Below are positions 1-7,863 of a stretch of DNA of 46,618 nt, in pieces. The position numbers and the translations under genes were made by a program. The stretch's first letter is position 1. Each line of letters starts with the position of its first letter. The stretch is from positions 1 to 46,618 of the IMG/VR virus record IMGVR_UViG_3300015360_000070. One strand, given 5' to 3'. Origin of the DNA: a virus. The notes under the pieces are model-generated. The model worked only from the letters and a program-made list of their open reading frames with translations, was not told the DNA's origin and made no database searches.

Positions 1-97
1 AATTGACATTACAAAGATATACTAACTAAAATAAGTTAGTAGTTAAGATCATGTTAATAGAGTGTTAATTTTTTAAGTTAGAATAAAATAGTTTGTT

Positions 98-250
98 GTG
101 GCCAAAATTGCAGCCCCTGGACCTGGAGCCCTGGACCATGCACCTGGACCTGGACCTGGAGCCCTGGACCTGGACCATGCAGCCGGTATAAAGCCATTCG
201 CAATAACAAACGAACAACTTACTCGATCGAAAATAATACACATTAGTTAG
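98..250 (+). CDS. Possible small collagen-like peptide (50 aa)
   Basis: A GTG-started frame of 50 codons ends at TAG 248-250. Residues about 7-28 are a Pro-Gly-rich stretch (PGPGAL, then PGPGPGAL) encoded by a GC-rich repeat; the rest (AAGIKPFAITNEQL) is an ordinary mixed sequence. I do not recognise it. GTG starts are common elsewhere in this window, and the frame stays open across the repeat and beyond, which slightly favours coding. However, the repeat period is a multiple of three only in places, and no Bacteroidota promoter is obvious upstream. It could equally be a non-coding repeat. Function unknown. Confidence 0.3.
   Translation: MAKIAAPGPGALDHAPGPGPGALDLDHAAGIKPFAITNEQLTRSKIIHIS
116..181. 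repeat. GC-rich CCTGGA minisatellite
   Basis: Two imperfect copies (116-142 and 149-181) of a unit made of CCTGGA hexamers, then GCCCTGGA, then CCATGCA. The second copy carries an extra CCTGGA. It is markedly richer in GC than the surrounding AT-rich DNA. It underlies the Pro-Gly part of the small ORF at 98-250. Confidence 0.8.
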
Positions 251-409
251 TATAATATAAATAACAAGCCTTATCTAATATAACAGTAAGTTAGTTGTGA
301 TTGAAGTAAGATACATTATATTATATAGTCACAGTTATAGCCATAGCGATCGATTAAGCCATTTTGCAAAGGTTTGGGTAATTCCGCAAAAGTTACGAAA
401 GTCTGAAGA

Positions 410-446
410 CCGGGGGGTAGTTCCGAAAACCGGCCAAGCCCCCCGG
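410..446. other. GC-only hairpin in the 251-653 intergenic region
   Basis: CCGGGGGG (410-417) is perfectly complementary to CCCCCCGG (439-446) across a 21-nt loop. A second possible stem follows (CCCC and GGGG around 463-478, then TTTT). The whole 251-653 stretch has no convincing gene. A 94-codon GTG frame crosses it, but its codons simply read through the hairpins. The element could be a terminator, an RNA leader or part of a replication or packaging site. The sequence does not say which. Confidence 0.6.
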
Positions 447-617
447 TGCTGCGTAACGGATACCCCTACCTCTGGGGGCGTTTTCTATATATGTGTATAC
501 CCTATATCTATACACATACGGTCAGTCCGTTACAGCCTCTGCGCATTGACCGGATGTTTTATTTTATTCTCAGTTTTATAAGATAGTACACCAATTTTTA
601 ATTTAGTACATTTTGGA

Positions 618-649
618 TTTGTATATTAGTGTCTTTTGTTGTAACTTTG
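618..649 (+). promoter_or_regulatory. Bacteroidota-type promoter, near-leaderless
   Basis: TTTG (618-621), a 20-nt spacer, then TAACTTTG (642-649) matches the Bacteroidota primary-sigma consensus TTTG-N19-21-TAnnTTTG. The ATG of the next gene is at 654, only 4 nt after the -7 element. The expected transcript start therefore falls at or beside the start codon, implying a leaderless or almost leaderless mRNA. Confidence 0.7.
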
Positions 650-653
650 GGAT

Positions 654-1064
654 ATGGATAAAAACCTTTTAACTCCCGCGAATTTGGCTGTATCGGACCC
701 CCCTCTCAGAGCCAAGGTCAAGGCCTTGAATATCACGCCCTTTGGCATAGCCCTGCCGGGTGATCGTTATTACTATCCGTCAGTTACAGGACAAGCCCTG
801 AGCTGTACAATAGTGGCTAAGGCCCAGAAGTCACTAATAGCCAAGTTCGGTCCAGATCTAAAGGTCTATTTGGCGGAAGAAGACTTTAATGCCGTGGCAA
901 TACCAATCATTAAAGACCCCCTATTAAGAACCCTGACGGTCTATGACATACAACCCGATCCAGATAATAAGCTGATATTTATACGGTACATCCGTAATAA
1001 AACCACGGTAGATAAGATCTATAACTGGTGGGTGTCTAAGTTCAGTAAAGACGTAGTAAAATAA
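654..1064 (+). CDS. Hypothetical protein (136 aa), unknown
   Basis: I do not recognise this protein. It has no signal peptide or membrane segment. It is mixed alpha/beta in character with a basic C-terminus, and a Trp-Trp pair near the end (YNWWVSKFSK). The ATG at 654 was chosen because it sits directly behind a Bacteroidota promoter (618-649). It lies 51 nt upstream of the ribonucleotide reductase gene on the same strand and is probably co-transcribed with it. The gap between them is a low-complexity AAGTAAATA-type repeat. Confidence 0.75.
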   Translation: MDKNLLTPANLAVSDPPLRAKVKALNITPFGIALPGDRYYYPSVTGQALSCTIVAKAQKSLIAKFGPDLKVYLAEEDFNAVAIPIIKDPLLRTLTVYDIQPDPDNKLIFIRYIRNKTTVDKIYNWWVSKFSKDVVK

Positions 1065-1115
1065 ATAAGTTAGTTAGTAAGCAAGTAAGTAAATAAGTAA
1101 ATAAATAATATATAA

Positions 1116-3122
1116 ATGCTGAGTTTTAATTTAGAAGATGCCTTTGTGGCGACATATAAGGATATCGTACCTGACTTTGGATTTAATGGTCTGGGTATGT
1201 TGACATACATGCGTACGTACTCAAGATTGAAACCCGATGGGACAAAGGAGGAGTGGTATGAGACGGTTCGTCGGGTTGTAGAGGGGTGTTACTCCCTACA
1301 GAAGGATCATATTGATCATAATGAACTTGGTTGGAATCAGAAGAAAGCGCAACGTTCGGCTCAGGAAATGTACGATAGAATCTTTACCATAAAGTTTCTT
1401 CCCCCCGGTCGAATGTTGTGGGCTCTCGGAACAGAGATAGTACATCAGAGGAAGATAGGCCAAGCCCTGTTTAACTGTGCGTTTGTGTCCACAGATAACA
1501 TGGCCAAGTCACTAAAGGAATCGACAAAACCATTTTTGTTTACTATGGATATGTCAATGACGGGAGTCGGCTTAGGTTTCGATTTGAAAGGTGCTGGAGA
1601 GGTGGTCGTGAATAAGCCACTCAAGTCAGATAATATAGAAATCTTTGTTGTACCCGACAGTCGAGAGGGTTGGGTTGAGAGTCTCGATAAGCTACTTAGT
1701 TCTTATTTCTCTAAACACTTTGGAAGTTCTCTGCCGGTAGTTAAGTTTGATTACAGTGAAATACGCCCAGAGGGGGTGTCGATAAAGGGATTTGGAGGTA
1801 CTTCTTCTGGGGCCGGACCTTTAATTAAATTACACCAACAGGCAACCGAGATCTTAAATAAACTCAATGGTAAACCTATTAGCCTTACGGCTATTGCGGA
1901 TATCATGAACATGATCGGTCAGTGTGTAGTGGCAGGAAACGTTAGACGCAGTGCATTGATCTGCATAGGTCCAGATAACAATGAGGAGTATAGAAAGATT
2001 AAAGACTATTCCTGGAACTCCGAGACCCAACAGTACGAGGGCTCTATGGCGTATAGATCCTCATGGGGGTGGACATCTAACAATTCAGTGTTTGTCGATA
2101 ACAACTCTGATTTTATAGAACTTGGTAAGCAAACAGCTATAAATGGAGAGCCGGGTTACGTGTTCTTAGATAACATGAGAGCCTACTCCCGTATGTGTGA
2201 TCCTGCAGATTACAAAGATCGAAAAGTTCAAGGAACAAACCCCTGCGGGGAAATTTCAATTTCCTCACAGGAGCTTTGTAATTTGCAAGAGTGTTTTATA
2301 TCACGAGCTGACTCTAAAGAAGACTTCCTTCGGACACTTAAGTTTGCTTATTTGCTTGGTAAGAGTGTGACGTTGGTTAACACCTCATGGCCAGAAACCA
2401 ATAGAGTTCAGAAGAAGAATCGACGAATAGGAACCTCCGTATCTGGAGTGACTAACTTCTTAGACAAGCACTCACTTGAAACCCTTCGGGTGTGGTTGGA
2501 TACTGGCTATAAAGAAATAGCCAAATGGGACGATAAATATTCAGCTTGGTTGGGAATACCAAAGAGCATTAAAACAACAGCCTTAAAACCCAGTGGAAGT
2601 GTGTCTCTTCTCGCTGGTGTAAATCCCGGTTGCCATTTTGCTGAGTTCGAATATTATATTCGTAGAATAAGAATTGCAAAAAACAGCGAGCTTCTGCCGG
2701 CTATTAAGAAAGCAGGACTGCATGTAGAGCTCGATGTAGTTGACGACTCCTCGATGGTCGTAGAATTCCCGATACACAATACTGGTAAGAATATAAGTCA
2801 GGTGTCTATATGGGAGCAAACGTCTTTAGCCGTTTTCCTGCAAAAGTGGTGGACGGACAATCAAGTATCATTTACGGGCGTGTTTAAGCCAGAGGAAGCT
2901 TCCCAGATTCCAATTATCCTGGACTATTTTAAATACGACTTGAAGTCTATTTCATTTTTGCCAAAGATCGAACTTGGAGCTTATGCTCAGATGCCGTATG
3001 AGGCGATTACTAAAGAACGATATGAGAAGCTACAGAAGGGTATTAAACCAATTGTTTTTAAAGGCCTTGGTGAGGATAGTTCTGCTCCTCTTTATTGTGA
3101 TGGTGATAGATGTGTGATATAG
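1116..3122 (+). CDS. nrdJ: Adenosylcobalamin-dependent ribonucleoside-triphosphate reductase (class II)
   Basis: Monomeric class II ribonucleotide reductase, which reduces ribonucleotides to deoxyribonucleotides using a B12-derived thiyl radical. At 668 aa it is slightly shorter than the Lactobacillus leichmannii enzyme (739 aa). The key residues are visible. C121 (FNCAFVST) and C388 (QELCNLQE) form the expected active-site redox pair. C377 in NPCGEI is the thiyl-radical cysteine, with N375 and E379 beside it. The C-terminal pair C661/C666 (CDGDRC) is the expected thioredoxin-exchange site. No NrdR site or riboswitch was recognised upstream. It supplies dNTPs during phage replication and depends on host cobalamin. 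Convergent with the minus-strand operon, from which it is separated by a terminator. Confidence 0.93.
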   Translation: MLSFNLEDAFVATYKDIVPDFGFNGLGMLTYMRTYSRLKPDGTKEEWYETVRRVVEGCYSLQKDHIDHNELGWNQKKAQRSAQEMYDRIFTIKFLPPGRMLWALGTEIVHQRKIGQALFNCAFVSTDNMAKSLKESTKPFLFTMDMSMTGVGLGFDLKGAGEVVVNKPLKSDNIEIFVVPDSREGWVESLDKLLSSYFSKHFGSSLPVVKFDYSEIRPEGVSIKGFGGTSSGAGPLIKLHQQATEILNKLNGKPISLTAIADIMNMIGQCVVAGNVRRSALICIGPDNNEEYRKIKDYSWNSETQQYEGSMAYRSSWGWTSNNSVFVDNNSDFIELGKQTAINGEPGYVFLDNMRAYSRMCDPADYKDRKVQGTNPCGEISISSQELCNLQECFISRADSKEDFLRTLKFAYLLGKSVTLVNTSWPETNRVQKKNRRIGTSVSGVTNFLDKHSLETLRVWLDTGYKEIAKWDDKYSAWLGIPKSIKTTALKPSGSVSLLAGVNPGCHFAEFEYYIRRIRIAKNSELLPAIKKAGLHVELDVVDDSSMVVEFPIHNTGKNISQVSIWEQTSLAVFLQKWWTDNQVSFTGVFKPEEASQIPIILDYFKYDLKSISFLPKIELGAYAQMPYEAITKERYEKLQKGIKPIVFKGLGEDSSAPLYCDGDRCVI

Positions 3123-3278
3123 TTTAGGGCGCAGGGTCTTTCTATCCGCCAAATAACGCGAGATATATAGCTGACACACGAAGATCTCATGATGTCGGCT
3201 ATAGCGCACATTATCCGCTAAAAAGGACGTTACTGTCGGATTTAACCGCCACCAGGTATACAATACCGGTATAAATTA

Positions 3279-3306
3279 AAAAGGCAGCCATTTCGGACTG
3301 CCTTTT
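3279..3306. terminator. Bidirectional rho-independent terminator
   Basis: AAAAGGCAG (3279-3287) pairs perfectly with CTGCCTTTT (3298-3306) around a 10-nt loop. The A/T ends give a U-run in both directions. It lies between the convergent reductase gene and the minus-strand operon, so it should stop transcription from both sides. The rest of 3123-3365 shows no gene, only a short direct repeat (ACCAACTATAA twice near 3330-3352). Confidence 0.85.
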
Positions 3307-3365
3307 ATCTACTTTAAAACCTAACTAAAACCAACTATAAACCAACTATAAACTTGTAAAGATCC

Positions 3366-3890
3366 TTACAGGTTGTCTTTTACTTTCCTATATACACGAG
3401 GCTCAATCGGGTTTTCTTTCCCCCACAATCCCAGCTTTTCTTTCCTCGCCTGAGCTTCTAATTTCTTGCCAAACGCATATTTCTTACCCGGCGTATATTC
3501 ATACGTTGACCAACCTATGCCGTTCCTCAACATGATGTCGTCCAAACGTACCCCGTTGATTCTGATGAAAGCCAGTACTCGGTCGAAGTTATCCCGACCA
3601 TAAAGTGTTACACCAACCTCCTTGTTTAGAATCAACGCACTTACAAAGTCAGTAGCTTCCTGAGAGAACTCCTGAGCCTTTCTACGATTAGGTATAGACT
3701 TCATCTCAGGAGCATCGACGTTTACGACCCTAACCCTTATTGTAGAGTCTGGGTTGCCCCCGTAGAGGGTTTTTATAATGTAGGTGTCGGCATCGACCAT
3801 CCGTGTGACGAATCCCTGTCTGATTGTGTTCTGGGCGGTTAACATCCCCCCGAAACCCAGTGATAATAATAATAATAAAATGTATTTCAT
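3366..3890 (-). CDS. Secreted thermonuclease-like (SNase) protein
   Basis: A 174-aa protein with an N-terminal signal peptide (hydrophobic residues 4-18, likely cleavage after TAQ) and a staphylococcal-nuclease fold. The VDADT motif (33-36), RVRVVNVDAPE (R54, D59, E62) and the GRDNFDRVLA stretch correspond to the catalytic Asp/Arg/Glu and second Arg of SNase. The C-terminal KEKLGLWG is also typical of the family. It is predicted to cut DNA or RNA in the periplasm or outside the cell. It is the last gene of the minus-strand operon, overlapping the upstream gene by 4 nt. A periplasmic nuclease in a phage could act on host or competing DNA; this role is inferred. Confidence 0.85.
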   Translation of the reverse strand: MKYILLLLLSLGFGGMLTAQNTIRQGFVTRMVDADTYIIKTLYGGNPDSTIRVRVVNVDAPEMKSIPNRRKAQEFSQEATDFVSALILNKEVGVTLYGRDNFDRVLAFIRINGVRLDDIMLRNGIGWSTYEYTPGKKYAFGKKLEAQARKEKLGLWGKENPIEPRVYRKVKDNL

Positions 3891-4261
3891 GTTTTTTTAT
3901 ATTTTAACTTTTGTGCATAGGAAAGTTCTGGAGTATAGCCAAACTCCCCGCCACTCATGTAAAAACAAGAGCCATCAACACCCGGCAGATCATTGGGGTC
4001 AACGGCTATAGATCCTGTGATCTTTCCATTCAAAGAACTATCCGGAAAATGATCATCGATGAAAGCATCTAACTTTGACTCAGCGTAATCCTCTGCAAAG
4101 GCTCTAACAAGAGATTCGATATTATCAGATGCAGAAGTAAAGCTATGTTCACTTTTGCCGATTCGGTCATGGAGGATCTCGTTTATTTCCCGCCAAAGTG
4201 AGAGGTTAAAAACACTCCCATGTGAGTTCAACCACCTATCCCTAAACATGAAATCTACCAC
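3887..4261 (-). CDS. Hypothetical protein (124 aa)
   Basis: I do not recognise it. The protein is soluble and acidic, with a central helix-prone segment (ESLVRAFAEDYAESKLDAFIDD) and no signal peptide. It overlaps both neighbours by a few bases (3887-3890 with the nuclease gene, 4255-4261 with the upstream gene), so it is almost certainly translated as part of the same operon. Its C-terminus contains an SCFYMSGGEFGYTPE segment that resembles nothing I know. Confidence 0.7.
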   Translation of the reverse strand: MVDFMFRDRWLNSHGSVFNLSLWREINEILHDRIGKSEHSFTSASDNIESLVRAFAEDYAESKLDAFIDDHFPDSSLNGKITGSIAVDPNDLPGVDGSCFYMSGGEFGYTPELSYAQKLKYKKT

Positions 4262-4533
4262 TTGTTTTCTATTTTTAGCTCTTTTATTACCTGCATTGTT
4301 CTCTTTATCTCGCCAATGATCTGATCGGCCATGTAAACACCGTGCGCCGGCGAAAGACCCCCTATTGCTCGGTCAATGTAAGACTCCAAGCATAGCTTAA
4401 TCGTTGGGTAATACCACTGATCTGCGCTGTGGACCGCCTTGCCGTCTACGTCCGTATAGGTTCTTGAATACTTCAAGGTGAAGCTGTTTTTATCACCGCA
4501 TACTGTGAAATATTGATCTAATATCAAGTCCAT
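4255..4533 (-). CDS. Hypothetical protein (92 aa)
   Basis: Unrecognised small soluble protein. The N-terminal half is beta-prone (FTVCGDKNSFTLKYSRTYTD) and the C-terminal half is helical (ADQIIGEIKRTMQVIKELKIE). It overlaps the next gene by 7 nt and is part of the RNase H-to-nuclease operon. The 62-nt gap before it is the widest one inside the operon. Confidence 0.7.
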   Translation of the reverse strand: MDLILDQYFTVCGDKNSFTLKYSRTYTDVDGKAVHSADQWYYPTIKLCLESYIDRAIGGLSPAHGVYMADQIIGEIKRTMQVIKELKIENKW

Positions 4534-4595
4534 GTTTTGTATAACGTTTATTATCCGGCGAAAGTTCCACGTGAAACAACTTTTAACATTCTATT

Positions 4596-4946
4596 TCAAT
4601 CTACAATTTCTGCATTAATATACACATGACGTTCTTTCTTGAGAGGCGTTTCACCAGTGTCTATGAAAAAAGAACCAGAAGGGGGAGTGCCTTCGTTCTC
4701 CCCCACCCCATTGACGTTTACTCGATGAGTAGAAGGGCTCATTTCAGAGGCTTCGGATACTGGTTCACTATTTATATCTTCATTTTCCTGTGTAATAACA
4801 TTTAATTCAGTTTGCTCCAATGTCTTTGTTTTATTAGATTGTGACTTGAAAGTAGAGTTAAAAAAAGAGTTTCTAAAGGACTCATTACGAACCCTACGTG
4901 AGTTTATTTTCTGTTTATGATTTGGTCTATTCCGCGATTTAGGCAT
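4596..4946 (-). CDS. Hypothetical protein with basic N-terminus (116 aa)
   Basis: The first 35 residues are strongly basic and Asn/Arg-rich (MPKSRNRPNHKQK, then RRVRNES), as in nucleic-acid-binding or disordered tails. The remainder is Ser/Glu/Pro-rich and probably disordered, ending in a short hydrophobic strand (RHVYINAEIVD). No domain is recognisable. It overlaps the upstream gene by 8 nt, which supports translation within the operon. Confidence 0.65.
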   Translation of the reverse strand: MPKSRNRPNHKQKINSRRVRNESFRNSFFNSTFKSQSNKTKTLEQTELNVITQENEDINSEPVSEASEMSPSTHRVNVNGVGENEGTPPSGSFFIDTGETPLKKERHVYINAEIVD

Positions 4947-5343
4947 TGGTTTCTTCTTTTACTACTTTTACTTCTTCTACTACTTCTACTACTTCTTCTA
5001 CTCTGGCCAGGAAGAGCAACCTATCACCGCTCTCAAACTGAGGAACGCCATATAGGCTTGTACTAAAACCTCTAACGGTTATAATACTCTGAGATTCGCC
5101 GGGAGAAACACAGTTATCCACAATTAAATACCTGTCGATGTTTTGGCCAATTAAATCCTTCTCAAGTATAAGAACATCATCAACCTGCAGAATTTCAAAC
5201 TTATGTGAAGCACTATTAGAATCAAATTCAATGAGCAAATCACGGTAAGCATCTGATTTAGAACTGAGTGTTCGTAGTATAGTAAAATAAGTTCCCTTTA
5301 GGGGGTTCTTGGCGAATTGGTATCTCATTTTCTTAGTTCCCAT
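4939..5343 (-). CDS. Hypothetical protein with Glu/Val-rich tail (134 aa)
   Basis: Unrecognised. The first 105 residues look like a compact beta-rich domain (FTILRTLSSK, DDVLILEKDLIG, QSIITVRGFS). The last 25 residues are a low-complexity Val-Glu tail (EEVVEVVEEVKVVKEE) encoded by a GAA/GTA-type microsatellite that may vary in length. It overlaps the upstream gene by 11 nt and the downstream gene by 8 nt. Confidence 0.7.
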   Translation of the reverse strand: MGTKKMRYQFAKNPLKGTYFTILRTLSSKSDAYRDLLIEFDSNSASHKFEILQVDDVLILEKDLIGQNIDRYLIVDNCVSPGESQSIITVRGFSTSLYGVPQFESGDRLLFLARVEEVVEVVEEVKVVKEETNA

Positions 5344-5761
5344 TATTATTCGTAGTTTTTATCTCTTTATAGATCTTAGTGAAGAAATCTGATGATACAA
5401 GTTCTGAAAATGCCTTAAATTCCCGGCGAAACATTGCAGCAGAGTTATGAAAAGATATAATAAAATCAATACCGTCCTCTGCATGATATTCAGGTCTAAT
5501 CGCTGGGAAAATAGAACCTGATGCAAGAATAACCGCATCATCCGAATACTCAACCTGATGACCGTCCCCATCTACAAACATGTACTTATTGTCATCAGGT
5601 ACATGATTGCCTTGACTATCAAACCCCAATAGAGGGGTGGCAGTCAGTATATTAAAGGCCAAGGTCCCTTGTGAGATTGGACCGTGTTGATATTTCAATA
5701 TGAACTCAAACCCAAGACACAGGTCAGGCAATGATATAAACCTAATAATGCTGTTGCTCAT
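5333..5761 (-). CDS. Hypothetical protein (142 aa)
   Basis: I do not recognise this protein. It is soluble, with no signal peptide and no obvious catalytic motif. The mid-section NKYMFVDGDGHQVEYSDDA could form a turn-rich beta hairpin. It sits 8 nt downstream of the subtilisin-like protease gene and overlaps the next gene, so it belongs to the same operon. It could be a substrate, inhibitor or partner of the protease, but only position suggests this. Confidence 0.7.
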   Translation of the reverse strand: MSNSIIRFISLPDLCLGFEFILKYQHGPISQGTLAFNILTATPLLGFDSQGNHVPDDNKYMFVDGDGHQVEYSDDAVILASGSIFPAIRPEYHAEDGIDFIISFHNSAAMFRREFKAFSELVSSDFFTKIYKEIKTTNNNGN

Positions 5762-5769
5762 TGTTTGTT

Positions 5770-7218
5770 TTATACGTCGTGGTTCGCAATAAGAAACTCA
5801 TTTATGAGGTCAACAGCCTGTGACAAACTACCCAGGCTTACAATCGCAGCCGGTGGACACTCTGGACAAGGAGATTTAGTAGTAAACTGAGCCCCCAAGT
5901 AAGGACTAATGCCGTTTGAGCAATTAGAACGAACCCTGACAAAATATGGGGTGCTGGGTTTAAGACCAATAATTGTAAAATTTGGCTGCCTTGCAATCTC
6001 AGATATCCACTCACCTGTACTGTCTTCTTGCTTGTATTCAAGTGTATAATTAAAAGCCGTATCCGAGGACTGCCAAGAGATCGTAACTTCCTTTTCTCCA
6101 ATAGAAATTGGGGAAATAAACGCAGGAGGTGCTGCGCAGGGTATATGAGTCATGGGCGGAGCTATTGGCGGTGTAGGCTCTTGAGATGGTTGTTCAACAC
6201 CGGGTTGCTCTACGTTAGGTCGCTCCACATCGGGCTGTTCATCTTCTGGAGAATGGGCAGTTGTCTTTTTCTTGTATTTTTTAATAATAGCATACGGATC
6301 TATAAAGCCATATCCAGACTTTGCATCATGTCCGGGATCATCGATGTCTACTGACAGATCTTTTAAAATCTCAAGCGTCGGTTTTATACCGGCTTGAACA
6401 AATAATGCATAACATCCCGACAGATAAGGAGTTGCGAAAGACGTACCACTTACTGTAGCGTAACTATTGTTTTTCCAACAAGTCAGGATTCTTTCCCCCG
6501 GACCCGCGATATCTACCTCAAGACCCCGTGAAGAGAAGGCACTGGTCTTTCGCTGTTTATTCATAGCTCCCACAGCAAGAGCTTTTGGATATTTCGCAGG
6601 ATATCCTACTGAATTGTCTGTTCCTGAGTTTCCGGCGGCGCAGATAACATATATACCACGAGAGGCAGCAAGGTTGACAGCTTGCTCTAAGCTCGGAATT
6701 GTAGAAGACCCACCAAGACTCAGATTAATGACATGAGCCCCTCGATTAATCGCCAAGTTTATAGCCTCTACAATGTCAACCATAGAACCGCTTCCTGATT
6801 CATGTAAGGCCTTTATGGCGATAATCTGACAATCTGGGGCTACTGATAAAATACCCCTATTGTTCTTACGGGCAGCAATTATACCACAGGTCCCACTACC
6901 GTGTCCGTTGGTAGCAGAATATCCTTCGGATGTTGTATTATGTGTTTCAATTACTGCGCCCTTTATGTCCGGGTGGTCTTTATTTACCCCCGTGTCAATT
7001 ACAGCAACTTTAACACCCTTTCCAGTTAATTTAAACTCCGAATGTATTTGAGGGATCCTCAACATCGCAGTTCCCCAGTCAATTGTCTCACTTTCGAAAG
7101 CTAATACAGGATTTAAGTCGTTAACTACGAACGGCGGCAATGATACGAACTCGTTATCGCCGATGATCTCAACCTCTCCAGAGGCTGAATTTACTATTGT
7201 ATTTTTTATATTTCTCAT
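5770..7218 (-). CDS. Subtilisin-like serine protease (S8) with fibronectin III domain
   Basis: A 482-aa S8-family peptidase. The catalytic triad is D75 (AVIDTGV), H106 (NGHGSGT) and S260 (SGTSFATP), with the oxyanion Asn at N197 (AAGNSG). After the protease domain (about 55-315) comes a Pro/Glu/Gln linker with repeated VEQP-type units (about 325-350). A fibronectin type III domain follows (about 360-450), then a short C-terminus with CPECPP. No signal peptide is seen, so it may act inside the cell or in the virion rather than by Sec export. There is little room for a long propeptide. It lies between RNase H and small unknown genes in one operon. It could mature virion proteins or attack host proteins; the role is open. 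Confidence 0.9.
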   Translation of the reverse strand: MRNIKNTIVNSASGEVEIIGDNEFVSLPPFVVNDLNPVLAFESETIDWGTAMLRIPQIHSEFKLTGKGVKVAVIDTGVNKDHPDIKGAVIETHNTTSEGYSATNGHGSGTCGIIAARKNNRGILSVAPDCQIIAIKALHESGSGSMVDIVEAINLAINRGAHVINLSLGGSSTIPSLEQAVNLAASRGIYVICAAGNSGTDNSVGYPAKYPKALAVGAMNKQRKTSAFSSRGLEVDIAGPGERILTCWKNNSYATVSGTSFATPYLSGCYALFVQAGIKPTLEILKDLSVDIDDPGHDAKSGYGFIDPYAIIKKYKKKTTAHSPEDEQPDVERPNVEQPGVEQPSQEPTPPIAPPMTHIPCAAPPAFISPISIGEKEVTISWQSSDTAFNYTLEYKQEDSTGEWISEIARQPNFTIIGLKPSTPYFVRVRSNCSNGISPYLGAQFTTKSPCPECPPAAIVSLGSLSQAVDLINEFLIANHDV

Positions 7219-7236
7219 TTTTATTTTATAACGTAA

Positions 7237-7728
7237 TTAAAGTGTAGTTGCTGGAAAGTAACAGGCTTTGTCCGCCAATTTATCCACGTAGTTGTTCCAA
7301 TGATCATCAGCATGCCCTTTAGTCCATTTAAACTCCAAATCGAGTATAGAGCTATATTCAGAAAGCTGCAACCAAAGATCCTTATTCTTAACCCCATTTC
7401 CGGATGAAGTAACCCAACCATTTGTATTCCATTTGTTTAGATACAAATTAAAACCATTTACAAGATATTTTGAGTCTGAATGTATTGTGACCTTTATAGG
7501 GTTGGAGTCAAATATGTCACACAGATGGTCAAGGGCCTTAATCGCCGAAGTTAGTTCCATTCTTTGCGAGGTTGTATCACAAGATCCACCAAGAGATTCA
7601 CCCCACTCAGCCTCTTCGCCGGTAGAAATGACCTTAAGCAACTTATATGCCCATCCACCACGCTTGGTAGAATGGACCTTACAAGCTCCGTCTGTATATA
7701 CTTTAAATTCTAAATCTATCTTGGACAT
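7237..7728 (-). CDS. rnhA: Ribonuclease HI
   Basis: A 163-aa type 1 RNase H, which cuts the RNA strand of RNA-DNA hybrids, for example to remove replication primers. The four carboxylates are in place: D13 (VYTDGAC), E58 (QRMEL), D85 (HSDSKY) and D149 (NNYVDKLAD), with H139 in the KGHADD loop. Length and motif spacing are those of the bacterial enzyme, with no extra N-terminal hybrid-binding domain. It is the first gene of the minus-strand operon, 18 nt upstream of the protease gene, and its promoter should lie in the structured gap beyond 7728. Confidence 0.93.
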   Translation of the reverse strand: MSKIDLEFKVYTDGACKVHSTKRGGWAYKLLKVISTGEEAEWGESLGGSCDTTSQRMELTSAIKALDHLCDIFDSNPIKVTIHSDSKYLVNGFNLYLNKWNTNGWVTSSGNGVKNKDLWLQLSEYSSILDLEFKWTKGHADDHWNNYVDKLADKACYFPATTL

Positions 7729-7802
7729 TCAATAGCTATAACATAGTTTTAATGAAATAAGTTCCAATTTTAATGGAAATGTTTTAATGGTGAACTTTTT
7801 AA

Positions 7803-7826
7803 GGTTTTAAGGTTTTAAGGTTTTAA
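7803..7826. repeat. GGTTTTAA octamer repeat
   Basis: Three tandem copies of GGTTTTAA in the intergenic region upstream of the RNase H gene. Related TTTTAATGG words lie on either side (7769-7790 and 7820-7830). It is a low-complexity or possible protein-binding repeat. Confidence 0.75.
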
Positions 7827-7863
7827 TGGATTATTTTTGAAAATGATAGACTTAGGGTCTTAC

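Noticed and set aside
297-581. Plus-strand 94-codon frame from GTG 297
   Set aside because: It reads through the GC hairpin, has an odd composition (SHSYSHSDR, CVYPISIHIRSV) and no conserved-looking domain.
6028-7051. Plus-strand frames across the subtilase gene
   Set aside because: Shadows of the S8 protease on the opposite strand, which has a full catalytic triad.
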